A stretch of DNA of 64,000 nucleotides from positions 434,001 through 498,000 of the forward strand of contig JANUWF010002014.1 of assembly GCA_026120185.1 (NCBI GenBank), read 5' to 3'. Positions within the stretch are counted from its first letter, which is position 1; each line of letters opens with the position of its first letter. A program made the translations under genes and the position numbers. This document shows positions 12,040-23,880 of this stretch, piece by piece. The notes below the pieces were generated by a model, which was not told where the DNA came from, did not search any database, and saw only the letters and a list, made by a program, of their open reading frames with translations. This DNA is from Voacanga thouarsii. Lineage: Eukaryota > Streptophyta > Magnoliopsida > Gentianales > Apocynaceae.

Positions 12040-12549
12040 CGTTTCCAAGAGAAAATTAATAATCACATAAACAAAATTAAAGCACAAGTAAAGATTCTAA
12101 CAAGAATATAACGAATGAATGAACCGTAGCAAAATAAAATAAAATAAAGTAACAGGCACTGGTTTAGGTGTAATAACTGGCACCTAGTATCTCAATGGGC
12201 TGTTATTCTGTAAATGAGATTGGCGCCGCTTAATCCTAACTTATATAATTTGCATCGTTTATATTCTTGACTCAAAAGGTGGAGTAAATCACATTAAATT
12301 GGTATAAACTTGTGTAATTCAACTTTGGTGTTCTTGGTTGTGTCTAACCTAATATAGAGGTATACATGAAATTAACTTGGATAGATAAGTGTTGGGATGA
12401 ATTCTAAGATGGAGAAAGAAATAATGTCTCAACTATTTTATCCTTATTGCATATACACTGACTTGTTCTTGTTAATTTCCCCAATATGCTCAGATTAAAG
12501 TCATTCACTTTGCTTGTAAACTACTTGCTTATTTGTGAATAATTGTATT

Positions 12550-12579
12550 TGAGGACAAGCAAATGTTTAAGTGTTGGGG
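12550..12579 (+). other. Polypurine tract region of element J
   Basis: TTTGAGGACAAGCAAATG then TTTAAGTGTTGGGG immediately precedes an LTR start (TGTGACTAATGC). It matches the terminal polypurine regions of A, I, B and D, so the LTR that follows is a 3' LTR on the plus strand. Confidence 0.65.
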
Positions 12580-13254
12580 TGTGACTAATGCTTATCATAT
12601 ACATATTTTAAGGTCATTTATCATATACATATACTTATGCTTGATTTTTAGATCAAATGCTATTCATTCCCCTCACTTTGATATATTTTTGTGTAGGATT
12701 GATGAAAATTGGTGAAATATTGCACAAAACCATGTGAAAATAATATAGAGAAGTTGCTGCAAAAACAAGCAGGGAACTAGATGGGAACGGAGCATAACCA
12801 TCCATGGTTGGCTTCATAGAGGAAAAAGGAAACTAGCCTTTCATGGCCAGCTTCTTGGAAAGCATAGACGACCAAGGCTATATCAAAGCCTCCCCCAGCT
12901 AAAGCATATTTTGAAGGAATAATGAAAACCGGCTTATGTGTAGAAAATAAAATGAAGTTGGTTCATGTCACGACAACAAAACATAACTAGCTCTTGTGAA
13001 TGAAGAAAAATAAAAGCTACTTCAAGAAGGAAATTGCAAGGGCCTACTAAAATCAATCCAAGGATTAGCTCATGAAGAAAAACAAAAGAACCAATGCCAG
13101 TTCTTATATCCCAATAAGCATCGGTCAATGAAGATAGTGGAAGAAAACTAAATCACTAAGAGTAATAGGCACTAGTTCGTACACCCTAACAGACACCTAT
13201 TAGTATTGCATATTAGATTGATAATTTAGATTCAACCACGGTTTCTAAGGCTTC
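12580..13254 (+). mobile_element. LTR of element J, segment 1 of 3
   Basis: It starts TGTGACTAATGC right after a polypurine tract. It is interrupted by element I at the GCTTC TSD (13250-13254) and continues at 18871. The family differs from the TGATAG families here, though it keeps a GC-containing patch. No matching 5' LTR is in the window. Confidence 0.65.
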
Positions 13255-14716
13255 TAGTAGGGGATAAATTCATAACTATTTTCTTAGTTATTTGAGGTTA
13301 ATTTGAGATACTTTTATTATAATAACTAGGCATATTCCTTCCTATTTTATATTTTGCATGTGAAAAGTATTTTTAACAAATTTGTATAGAATTAAGAGGA
13401 TTTCGAGCAAAAAGTATAAATTTTCAGCATATACCTGGCACCAGGCACCAGGTCCACTCTGGAAGAACAAAGGAAAAAGAGCAACATCCAGGGGTGAACC
13501 AGAATTCTCAAAGTGACCCGACACTAGGTCTGATCTGTAAAGCGACGAATTTCGTATTTTGAGCAGATTTTGGCAAATTCCATAAAGATTCTTTTAGGAG
13601 CTGACTTGAGATTGATTTATGACTCATGTACACAATTTTTGGCAATTAGAACTCCAATAAATACATGAGAATAACATTGTACAAACTAGTTTTCATAGTT
13701 TTCAATTCTTCAATGTAATATCTTTAGAAAACTCCTAGAGAAACACCAAGATTTGGGAGGATCAAAGGAGAATTCTTAGAGAAGAAAAGGAGGTTGCTCA
13801 AGAAGGTTTCAAGGAAGAAGAAGAAGACTTACTTGTTTATGAGAGGTTTCTTTTTCTCTTCTTTGTAATTTATTGACAATTTGATATTAATGTTTTAATA
13901 GTCTTTAAATGATATTCTTCTGGATTCATGATTTTGTATTATTTTTAGTTCTTTGATCAATTTATTGCTATTCTTGGTATTTGATTACTTAAGCATAATA
14001 TTTTGTTGGATTGATTAGTCCTATACTAATTAACTAGCAAAACAATGTTAGGAGAGAATGGCCAACTAATTAATTAAATACCAGTTATTCTTAACTTGCT
14101 CGCAAAAGTGGTTAAGGGTAAAGACTAAGTAATCAAAAATTGGTTGATGATTTCTAAAATATAAATTCATTAGCTAATTTCATGCTTTAAATCACCTAGA
14201 ATATAGGGATTTATGTGAGGATTGATTTTAATACATCTTTTGAGTAAATTGGTTGAGATAGAATATATTCACTGATTTATCTATAAGGTAGTGATTTCAT
14301 GGATTGCAAGCAACGTGGGTCTAATTAATCCTTCATGATTCCAAAAAAATAATTAATTGAGAGAATAGCTAGTCAGTCAATATTATGTATTCAAGGATTT
14401 CTATTTATTTACATGTCTTTTTCTCCTTATTCTCACTCCTTAATTATCCTTCTGATTTTTCTTGTGTGACTTAATTTTCTGTAGTATATTAGGTTAGTGT
14501 TTTATTTACCTCTATTCTTTTATTTTATTGGCTAAAAAATAAAGATTTGAGTAAAGTAAGGTAGGAGCCTAAGTTCCTATGGATTCGATACTTGCTATTC
14601 CCAATACTATATGATGGATATACCTGCCCGTATTTGTGGTTTTAGTGGTTAGCATTTTAACTTAATTGATTGTGGACTTTGTTGATAATATTTTCTACAC
14701 TAAAAAACATACATCA
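13255..14716 (+). repeat. 5' LTR of element I
   Basis: The start is mutated to TAGTAGGGG where the 3' copy has TGATAGGGG; the end is ACATACATCA. It is 1462 bp, with the conserved head at 13255-13375 and the GC-rich motif CTGGCACCAGGCACCAGG near 13435-13455. It ends in a block including GATTCGATACTTGCTATTCC (near 14583). Confidence 0.9.
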
Positions 14717-14722
14717 AGTTTT

Positions 14723-14740
14723 TTGCGCCGTTACCGGGGA
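14723..14740 (+). other. Primer-binding site of element I
   Basis: TTGCGCCGTTACCGGGGA lies six bases after the LTR. It has two differences from the tRNA-Asp complement used by Athila-type elements. Confidence 0.8.
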
Positions 14741-14948
14741 TGGGCACTGTCGGAAACACTCAAATCTTGTTAATTTAGCCTTTGTTGTATTTGTAAATAT
14801 CACTAACTTTTGTGTTTAGGTAGTTTGTGAATATTTCTAATTTGTGTATTTTTATTTTCTTTGTTTTTTCTTTTTTTTTTGTTTGTTTTTATTTTTATTA
14901 GCAATTTGATTTTTGTTTTTCTTTGAATGCAAGGTTCAAAACATCATC

Positions 14949-15698
14949 ATGGACAATTATTCACAGGCACAATGTCAAATGAGCTACAATGATATGTTGG
15001 CAAGGTTGCAAGTGCGCATTGATACTTTTAGTGAGACGTTATTAGAAGCATCAATAAATTCTTTTGTTGCTAATACAAATTCATTCATAAAGTGGCATGA
15101 TGAAGTTTCCAAACAATTGAATTACCAAAGAACACAACTAGCCAAGTTGCTTGAAGATGTCATAAAGGCCCATACACTTGAACAAAAGGACTTCCAAGGA
15201 GAAGAGAGAGGATATGAGGAATAATTGCACAATGTGATGGAGAAATTTTTTTATTCTATTCTATGCTTTGATATTTCTAATTTTTCTTTATCACATGAAT
15301 TTATAGGTACCTCTCCACTGACGAAGCCTAATGATACCATTGATGATGTGTTGAACTTACCATGCCTCAAGAAGATGGATCTTTCAACGGTACATCATAA
15401 AAAGTCCTTGGACAATGGTGGTAATTTCTACCTTTCACTCCATTCAAAGGGAAGTAACTTAGTTTTTGTAGACCATAATTTGAAAAGCAAGAATTTTTTG
15501 ATTCCATCTTTAAAATCTACATTACTAAGTCTAAAGGGGAATTTTAATTGTGACAAATCTTTCGAAGGGATAAGTAGTGATTCTAATGTTTATACACTTT
15601 TTAGACATAATTTACAACTTTGTGTTGGGAACTTGATTTGTATGTCTAAAAAGGTACTACAAAAGAGAGGGTCATACATTTACATTCATTGCAACTAA
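14949..15698 (+). pseudogene. Unrecognised ORF of element I, one stop
   Basis: One reading frame runs from ATG 14949 (MDNYSQAQ...) for 91 codons to a TAA at 15222-15224, then continues in the same frame for about 157 more codons to 15698. The total is about 250 codons with no frameshift. The first part is hydrophilic and helical-looking (LARLQVRIDTFSETLLEAS; LNYQRTQLAKLLEDVIK) and may form a coiled coil. The second part contains SLSHEFIGTS and LNLPCLKKMDLS. I recognise no domain, zinc knuckle or catalytic motif. It lies where gag would normally lie, directly after the leader, so a diverged gag-like or packaging role is possible but unproven. An upstream in-frame start at 14913 is less likely. 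Confidence 0.55.
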
Positions 15699-17350
15699 TA
15701 TTTTCTATGAACCCTCCGTTTTTCAAAACCCTCTCTTATTTCTGCTTTCATCATGCCTACCTTTTTCAATGAGTATTAATTTCTTTTACAAAGTTTTGAT
15801 AAGGAAACATGATGAGTGGAAAGAGTTTGTATCTTTGTTTTGGGTTTAGTTTTGTTTAAGTTGGTAAGTATATTTTTACCCCCTTGTAATAAGGAAAATA
15901 TTTTCCATCTTAAGTGCCAAGGAGTGAGTCATGTCTTTTTCTTTTCTTTGTTAGGATTTTTATTAGTATTTTTCTTTAGCTTGTTTTCTTGTATTTAGGT
16001 GTGTCTTTATTTTGTTATTATTTTTCTTATGCTTTTATTTGGATTTTTTTTGTAGGTTTGAATAAAGTCTTCTTGAACAAGCTCTTCTATTCTTCTCAAA
16101 GTTTTAATATTCATTGGAGTATTATTACACATGGGGACTATTGCTTAACTTTCTACCTCCTTTATCATTTTTAGTCCCCTTTAGAGATTCATTATTGTGT
16201 TATTTTTTTGGCCAATGTGGACATTGTCCAGTTCAAGTGTGGGAGAATGGTTTGGTGATATTCTTTGTCCAAGTTTTTATCAATTATCTTGGTATTTTCT
16301 CAGTATCGAGCTACTTTGGAAGAAATTTTGAAACAATTTTGTTCAAAATAAAATTTGACAAATTCCTTGGAAATTTTTGAGCTAAATTGAGATTATTCAT
16401 ATATAATGAAGTTATGACTTTCTTTTTAACTTTTGGTGTAGATTTGTCATTCATTATGCTTGATTTTTTTATTAAAAGGTAAACTTATGTGTTAAGTTGG
16501 ATTTTGTAAGTTTTGAGAATTTAAGTTAACCTTGGTTCTATTTTGTATTTGAGTTTTGTTTTATTTTTTAAGTTTGAAAGTGGATGATATGATGAAATAT
16601 GGGAAGAGTTGTTGACTAATTTATGTATTTTAGATTTAAAGTTTTCTTGGCTTTGAGTTGTGAATAAGGAATGTGAGGAAATTTAAAAAAAAAAAAATGA
16701 GTGAAAAGAAAAAAAAATGTGAGTTGAAAAAAAACATGGAGTTGAAAAAAATGCTTTTATCTTTGAAAGAAAGAAGACATTTTGCTAAAAATGGGATTAA
16801 TATGGAAAGAAATAGCAGGTATTGTTCAGTGCACTCTCTTGAGACTATCCCAATGCAAAAAGACAAGAAAGAACAAAGAAAACAAATGTTGAAAAAAAAA
16901 TGATGAAAACATGTATGATGACTATGGGGGGACAAATACGGTGCGTGAAAGAAATCCATTCACTTGAGGCTATCAATTTCCTAAGTCATAGAAAAAAGAG
17001 TGGAGTGTTTCCTTATTTCATTAACTTAAGTTGCGTAAATTTGAGTTTATAATGCTGGAATTAGTTATATGGCTTAACTTGTATGATTTATGTTATCTAT
17101 GTTTTTGTTTGAGAAGTAAGATGATTTTTTTTATACTAGATATAAGCTTGTTTAACTTAACTTTGATGGCCATGGGATTGTTTGATTTAATATATGAATT
17201 TACAAGGTCTTGAAAGGGTTGCATGAATGACAAGTTTGTGTTTGAGGTTGGAAGAAGAGTATTCCTTTATTATGAATGAATATGCTATGGATAAATTGAA
17301 AAATTGTTTTGTCTTAAGCATTTGCTTAGTATTTTAATTCTTATTTTCTT
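15699..17350 (+). other. Non-coding 3' internal region of element I
   Basis: T-rich then A-rich sequence. A polypurine-like motif at 16213-16247 (GGACATTGTCCAGTTCAAG, TGTGGGAGA) begins a ~1.1-kb block also present in A, B and D. Lys-rich (16673-16903) and Phe-rich frames here are low-complexity artefacts. Confidence 0.7.
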
Positions 17351-17382
17351 AAGGACAAGCAAAGTTTCAAGTGTGGAGGAAT
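17351..17382 (+). other. Polypurine tract of element I
   Basis: AAGGACAAGCAAAG then TTCAAGTGTGGAGGAAT directly precedes the 3' LTR start. Confidence 0.8.
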
Positions 17383-18865
17383 TGATAGGGGCTAAATTCA
17401 TCACTATTTTTCTAGCTATTTGAGGTTAATTTGATATTCTTTTGTTGTAATAACTAGGCATATTCCTTCCTATTTGACACTTTGCTTATGGAAAATGTTT
17501 TTGACAAATTTGTGCAGAATTGAGTAGATTTCGAGTAAAAAGTATATATTTCTAGCATGTACCTGGCACCAAGTCTGGCAACTGCACTAGGCGCCAGGTC
17601 CACTTTGGAAGAAAAGTGAAAAAACAAAGCAACATCCAGGGGCAAACCAGAATGCACTTGGCACCAAGTTGGTCGAAGTGACCCAGCACCAGGTCCGATC
17701 TGTAAGGTGGCGATTTTTTTGGCAAATTCCGTAAGGATTCTTTTGGGAATTGATTTAGGATCGCTATAGGACTATTGAACATAGTTTTTGGCAATTATAA
17801 CTCCTATAAATGCAAGAGAATAACATTGTACAAGCTAGTTTTCATAGTTTTCAATTTTTCAATATAGTATCTTTAGAAAACTCATAGAGAAACACCAAGA
17901 TTTAGGAGGATCAACGGAGAATTCTTGGAGAAGAAAAAGAGGTTGCTCAAGAAGGTTTCAAGAAAGAAGAAGAAGGCTTACTTGTCTATGAGTGATTTCT
18001 TTTTCTCTTCTTTGTAATTTATTAACAATTTGATATTAATGTTTTAATTATCTTTAGATGATATTCTTTTGGATTCATGATTTTGTATTGATTTTAGTTC
18101 TTTGATAAATTTATTTCTATTCTTGGTATTTGATTACTTGAGCATAATATCTTATTGGATTGATTAGTCCTCTACTAATTAAGTTGCAAAACGATGTTAG
18201 GAGAGAATGACCAACTAATTAATTCAATACTAATTATTCTTAACTTGCTTGCAAAAGAGGTTAAGAGTAAAGACTAAGTAATCAAAGATTGGTTGATGAT
18301 TGCTAAAACATAGATTCATTGGCTAATTTCATGCTTTAAATCGCCTAGAATATAGGGATTTGTGTGATGATTGATTTTAATGCATCTTTTGGGTAAATTG
18401 GTTGAGATGGAACATATTCATTGATTTATCTATAAGGTAGTGATTCCATGGATTGCAAGCAATGTGGGTCTAATTAATTCCTTCATGATGCCAAGATAAT
18501 AATTAATTGAGAGAATAGCTAGTTAGTCATTATTGTGTATTCAAGGATTTCTATCTATTTACATATCTTTTCTCCTTATTCTCATTATTTGATTATCCTT
18601 ATGACTTTTCTTATGTGACTTGATTTTCTGTAGTATATTCAGTTAGTGTTTTATTTACCTCCATTTCTTTATTTTATTGGCTAAAAAAGAAAGATTTGGG
18701 CAAAGTAAGGTGGGAGCCTAAGTTCCTATAGATTCAATACTTGCTATTTCCTATACTATATAATGGGTATACTTGCCCATATATGTGGTTTTAGTGGTTA
18801 GCATTTTAACTTGATTGATTGTGGACTTTATTAGTAATATTTTTTACACTAAAAAACAGGTATCA
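17383..18865 (+). repeat. 3' LTR of element I
   Basis: It starts TGATAGGGGCTAAATTCATC, ends AACAGGTATCA, and is 1483 bp. It contains the conserved head, two GC-rich motif blocks (17565-17603 and 17663-17697, the second around CCAGCACCAGG) and a TATA box at 17805-17812. The GCTTC TSD follows. Confidence 0.92.
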
Positions 18866-18870
18866 GCTTC

Positions 18871-18970
18871 TTTGGGACTATAAATAGAACAGAATGGCAT
18901 AAAGTAGGGCGGCCAATGCTAGAGAAAGGCACCTAAACACAAGAGAAAAAAGCTTAGAGAGATATGAAAG
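18871..18970 (+). mobile_element. LTR of element J, segment 2, with TATA box
   Basis: A 100-bp piece of the J LTR between insertions I and E. It carries CTATAAATAG at 18878-18887, a strong TATA box, so this is probably the J core promoter with a start site roughly 30 bp downstream. E interrupts it at GAAAG (18966-18970). Confidence 0.6.
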
Positions 18971-20088
18971 TGAAGGGCAAAAATGGAAAAACACATGCAC
19001 ACAGAAGCATATAAACAATACTACGGTAGAATATATATACATGTTCGATTTTTAATTTTCTTAGGATGTATCGTTGGAACTGATGAAATGCTTATTCCTG
19101 GTTCGCTCCAGGTGATATTAAATCTTGACCAGCAAGTCTCTGGCTCCTTCTTGGCATGAACAATGCACAACCATTGTCCATTTAGAATATATCCAATGCC
19201 TAAACGCTCGGTGAAAAGCAACTCTTGTGAAGAGGAATGAACAGCCTTCTCCCTGATCTAATAGCTACTGAGCAACAATCAAAGTGAGCTATTATGTATT
19301 TCTTCTAATCTCAGTAGAACAAAGAAAGAGCAGTGAAAGCTAGAGCCCTGTGTTTTGTGTGTGTTGATCAAGATTACTAGACTGATTAAGATAAATTCCT
19401 ATTATCAAGCCTCCTACAAATCCTTATCATATCCCATTTGAACTAAGCTAGGATATTTCAAATCCTAGCTACAAACTACACATACACAGAGTAACTGGTC
19501 AACCCATAAGCCTAAAATGACTTGGGCTAGACCTATTAGTCCCTGGTTTAGGCTATTGGGCCAAAGTAATTATTTAAACTAGGACCAATTAGAAGTCCAA
19601 TAAATAATTAATTATCTAACCCAAATAATTATTTATTTCAAATCCTGCAGTTTTAAATAGTTTAGGCTTGGTTAATTCCAATTATTCAATCGGGCTCAAA
19701 CCTTGAATAATTAATTAACCCGCTAAACTAATTAATTAATTCTCTCTTTGGACCTTTTATTTTATTCTAAACTATTAAATTATCCAGGCTACTTAATTAA
19801 AATAAAATTCATTTTATTAAAGACTTTTCCCCCAACACAAATCCATTAGGACTTGTGCACTATTCTGAGGACAAAAAGATGCATCGTCTTGGCTACTAAA
19901 ATGACCAAAATACCTCAGCTATAAAAATAGCCACATTTTGCATTTTAAATATTTTCTAATATCACTATAAGGAAATATGGACCACAAGGACAATGCTGCG
20001 TTAGCAAAGCCTCGGACCTATAGGTGTAATAACTAAAATGCCCCTCTACGCATCACTCAAGATTTAAAGAGGAAGAAGTGTACTAACA
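18971..20088 (-). repeat. 3' LTR of element E, segment a
   Basis: It aligns with 59981-61080 throughout, for example CGGTGAAAAGCAACTCTTGT near 19209 against 60220. It is broken by element D at TAACA (20084-20088) and resumes at 38723. Confidence 0.9.
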
Positions 20089-21465
20089 TGATGCATAAAT
20101 TTTAGGGGTATCAAAATCATTTAAATTTAAATCCATCCCTAGCCAAGTTTTAATTAAAAAATTAATCCCAAATTACACATATGATTCAGTATACTCATCG
20201 TGAGCATAGTATAGGGAATTAACAAGTATTGATCCTCAAAGGATCAATTACACACTAATCACTTTTCATTCATTATTTAACCGACTCAACAAGTGATAAG
20301 ATGATGAAAAGGAAAATAAAATAAAAAAATATATACAACTCTAGGATTTTAAAGTATGCAATTTAGACAAACATTGTTGAAGATATGGCAATGACTTACT
20401 TCGTAAATACCACAATTAATTATCATTTTGGCATCATGAAGGAATTAGAATAGAGTCCAATTGTTTCCCAAGTCATAACTCACTATCTCCTTATTAAATT
20501 AGTTGATTTTTCAATCAAACCAATATAACCACAAAGATGCATTAAGCTCACCCTTCAACAATTATCCTTATACTCTAGGTGATAATGAACATGAAATTAG
20601 CCAATAACCCAATATTGTAGGTGAAATCAAACCAATATTTGATCACTTTGGTTTTTTATCTTAACTTCGTTTCCCAAGTCTGTTAAGAAATAAAAAATAA
20701 AAAATTAATGAAATTAAATCAACTCTTAACGTCGTTTTCCAAGTCAATTAGAAGCAAATCTAACTTCATCAATTCTTCCATAATTACAAGTAATCAAACA
20801 CCAAGAATGATAGGAAATTAATCAGAAAGCTAAATTAACCCAAAAACCATGAATCCCAAAATAATATCAAATTACAATAAAAACATTAATTACGTCATTA
20901 TTTTAGAAAAAGAAAACAAATGTAAAAGAAAGAACTTATAGATAATCCCTCCTTCTTCTATTTGAAAACCTCCTTGAATAATGCTCCTTGATTAATGAAT
21001 CTCCTCTTTTTGTGACTGAATGGAAGCTTTAATCATTGGATTCATATGTTTTCCTTGTTTAAAAAGGCTCCCAGAAGCCAAAATTCCTTCTTTAAGAGTT
21101 CTAAGCTGAGAAGAAGCTGGAAAATACCAAAACTCCTCGGTAATCACCAAATTCGTGCCTGATCAAGAAAATTCATCGATATGGGATAGTATAGAACCGG
21201 TGCCGGCCATGCTCTATTCGGCCCAATGTGCCTTGTTTTTTTCTTCAAGGAAATCCCCTGTTTCCATAATAAGGCCGGCGCCGGCCGTGCACTGCTTGAC
21301 GACGATTTTTCGTCATTTTTTTCACTTTTTCTACAATAAAACACCAAAACAACTTTCCAAGGGTAAAATATCAAATGTGAAGGAATATGACTAGTTATTA
21401 CACCAAATGTATCACAAAACACCCTCAAATAACTAAGAAATTATTGATGAATTTAACCCCTATCA
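20089..21465 (-). repeat. 3' LTR of element D
   Basis: On the minus strand it begins TGATAGGGGTTAAATTCATC at 21465 and ends TTTATGCATCA at 20089; 1377 bp. GC-rich motifs with GGCGCCGG and GGTGCCGG cores lie at 21271-21296 and 21193-21212. It is about 230 bp longer than the 5' LTR. Confidence 0.9.
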
Positions 21466-21500
21466 CATTCCCTCGCACTTAAATCTTTGCTTGTCCATAA
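21466..21500 (-). other. Polypurine tract of element D
   Basis: On the minus strand, GGACAAGCAAAGATTTAAG then TGCGAGGGAATG runs directly into the 3' LTR. Confidence 0.75.
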
Positions 21501-22789
21501 GCAAAGTGCTTTAAAACAAGTCAATCTTTCAAAAAGTTCTCTATAACAAAGCCACAATTACCTTTCAAACTTTAGATATGACCTTGCCGTTCTCTTTGAC
21601 CCTTTAAAAACATTCACAAATTGAAGTACTAGATAAGACATATAAAGACTCTTGAACTCAAATTAAGAAACTTTATACTTTAGTTTAAGAAAATTATTTC
21701 ACCTTTTAAGTAAAAACGTATCAATATGATTTATACAAGTCATGTTATCTACTAACTCAAGCATTATAAATTCAAAATTTGCATAAATCAAGTTAGGATT
21801 TAAAGAAAACACTCCATTTTTTCTCTCAATTTTTTTTTCAATGACTTAGGAAATTGATAGCCTCAAGTGAATGGATTTCTCTTTGCGCACCATATTGTCT
21901 CCCTTATAGTCATCACTCATCATTCTTTCAACAATTTTCTTGCTGTCTTTTGCTTTCGGGAATTAATAGCCTCAAGAAAGTAGATTTCTCTTCACTATCC
22001 GTATTGGCCCCCACAATCAAGCAAAAAGTGCTTTATCGTCTTCAAAGATGAAACAATTTTTTTCAACTCATTTTTCACTCAATTGTTTTTTTCCCCTCAC
22101 ATTCCTTATCACAACTCGAAGTCAAGCAAAATTTAAACTCATAATATAAAAGTTAGCCAACAGCTTTCCTCACATTCATTATATTCTCCACATTCAACTA
22201 CATAAATAAAATAATACTCAAACACTAATGCATAAACAAGATTAACCCAAATTCTCAATTTTTAACATATCCCATCTAATAAACCAATTCATTATTAATA
22301 AAAATCCACTAAGTGAATGATGAAACTCATATCCCAAGTAAGAAAGATAACTACAACCTTGCTAAAGCAATGAAAACAACAAAATTTTTGAAAAATTTCA
22401 ACCAAAATGTGTAGCACAATTCAAAATATGGAATATATCTTCAATGCGAAACTCTCCCCCATACTTAAACTGGATATTGTCCTCAATGGCCAAAAATAGA
22501 ACAATGAAAGTAAAGCTAAGGGACTAAAATAAAGAAAGGGGAACAAGAGAGAAAAGAAAATACTTCCATAACAAAGTAGCTATGTGAATCCATCATAAGG
22601 AGTCATTGGGGGACATGTAGCTAAATAAAACCCAAAAAAAGCAAAAATAGGAAGTATAAATCTAGAAAAGGAAAATAAAATTACAAAAAAATAAAAATAA
22701 AACTAGCTAAACGAAAATCCTATGAAAAGTTATGAAAATATAAAGAGAAGAAAATTAAAGAAAATAAACAGGGATTAGTAAAAAAATGC
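21501..22789 (-). other. Non-coding 3' internal region of element D
   Basis: No ORF is supported. An internal polypurine-like motif is at 22452-22488 (minus strand, AGTTTAAGTATGGGGGAG). The ~1 kb between it and the terminal tract corresponds to the same block in A, B and I. Confidence 0.65.
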
Positions 22790-23880
22790 TCAAGCATCAT
22801 CATCATGGTCTTCCTCATCATCAGCCATAGCCACATAGCTACCATCACTTCCTTGAGGTCCAGGAAATCAATGCATCCATTGTGCCCATAGTTGCTCCTG
22901 AGCATCTTACCTCCTAGTGAGGGCAATCGTGGACTCATGAAGCTGAAACAATATCTCTGCTTATATCTACATGTCCACTTGCAACTGCTTCAATTGACCC
23001 CTCACCTTAGCTTCAAAGTTAGTCCTTGATTGGGACTGTGAACCACTAGCATGAGCTAGAGGTGGTAGTGCAGGATGCTCCTCTTTCTCAAGTGGAAGCT
23101 TGACTTATCTCGGGGTGCTGCACATCATAAGGCCTTAACCATCACCTCACCTCAGTACTGTCCTGATAACCACAACTAACTAATATCTGCTCAGTAACTA
23201 AATCTCCCTTAGTTGTGGTTTCAGGAAGTTCCCCCTCAAAATGCTAAAGGCTTCCAGAATTTTCATAATCATGAGAGGAAAGACAAAGGCTTCAGTAGAA
23301 AGGCAAGAATGGACCACATCCCGCATAGATTGGATAATCAAATGAGTAAGCGGGATGGATTGAGTATGCATTATCCTATGGAGAATATAAAGGTTAATCA
23401 CACGGGACTCATTGAACCCACAAGCCTTAGGAACAACATTGTAAGAAAAGATATTGACTAGGGCACAAAGGTTGGCTTTAAGATCATTATTAGAATAGAA
23501 ACCTACTTGCCCTACTGGACCTCTCCTATACATCCTTAAGGTAGCTCTAGTATCACTCACTCTCCACTCAAGGTTAGAAATTGTCTTTTGATTATGGTAA
23601 TCTATAGCTAACCAAGGGCCTTCATTATTAACATGTAGGATGGCAACTAGTCTCTCTCTATCTTCAAAGATAGGGGTTCCCTTTACCCTGGTCCCAATGG
23701 TCTCAAGATGGTTATTTCATTTCTAGACTATATTAGCATAGAATTCCTTAATCAAAAAGGGCAATAGGGTCCTTTCAATTGAACTATAGGCCCCCACCCC
23801 AATCATCTAAACATTAGACCTATCTTAAGGGTACGGTCTAAAGAAGGTGCAAAGGTGAGTTTTACAATGCCCAAAAATAG
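22790..23880 (-). pseudogene. 'Putative plant transposon protein'-like ORF (D)
   Basis: This is a degraded coding region found in plant retroelements; its biochemical function is unknown. On the minus strand the N-terminal part gives LIKEFYANI, then RVKGTPIFEDRERLVAIL (about 23600-23760). An open stretch 23560-23198 includes MYRRGPVGQVGFYSNNDLKA and the helical core VPKACGFNESRVINLYILHR. The C-terminus is acidic (ADDEEDHDDDA) and ends at a TGA at 22790-22792. Stops and frameshifts interrupt it. It lies in the last coding position of D, far from gag. The same landmarks (EFYAN, VKG, VVP plus long helix) occur in the extra ORF of copia element H, so I assign both to one family. The assignment is from remembered family sequence. 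Confidence 0.6.

Larger units (their letters stand above)
11006..12549. other. Unassigned decayed retroelement sequence (K/J junction)
   Basis: Left of about 12060 the sequence looks like minus-strand Athila-like internal DNA: an inverted polypurine-like motif at 11826-11856 and the phrase TTCTCAAGACTTAGC near 11441, which is inverted relative to element A. The right end reads into the plus-strand polypurine tract of J. Somewhere between, two old elements meet, but I could not place the junction. There is no credible ORF. Microsatellites occupy 11610-11710 and 11990-12036. Confidence 0.4.
13255..18865 (+). mobile_element. Short non-autonomous Ty3/Athila-like element I
   Basis: A complete small element of 5.6 kb: LTRs 13255-14716 and 17383-18865, PBS of tRNA-Asp type, polypurine tract, and TSD GCTTC on both sides (13250-13254; 18866-18870). 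The internal region is only 2.7 kb and holds one broken ORF of unknown function, with no gag zinc knuckle, protease, reverse transcriptase or integrase. The LTR family is the same as solo LTR G. Confidence 0.92.

Noticed and set aside
16673..16903. Lys-rich frame in element I
   Set aside because: It arises from A-rich runs shared by several elements; the opposite strand gives a Phe-rich frame of equal length.
23213..23461. 82-codon plus-strand frame
   Set aside because: It is antisense to the plant transposon protein-like pseudogene of D, whose minus-strand translation has recognisable family landmarks.
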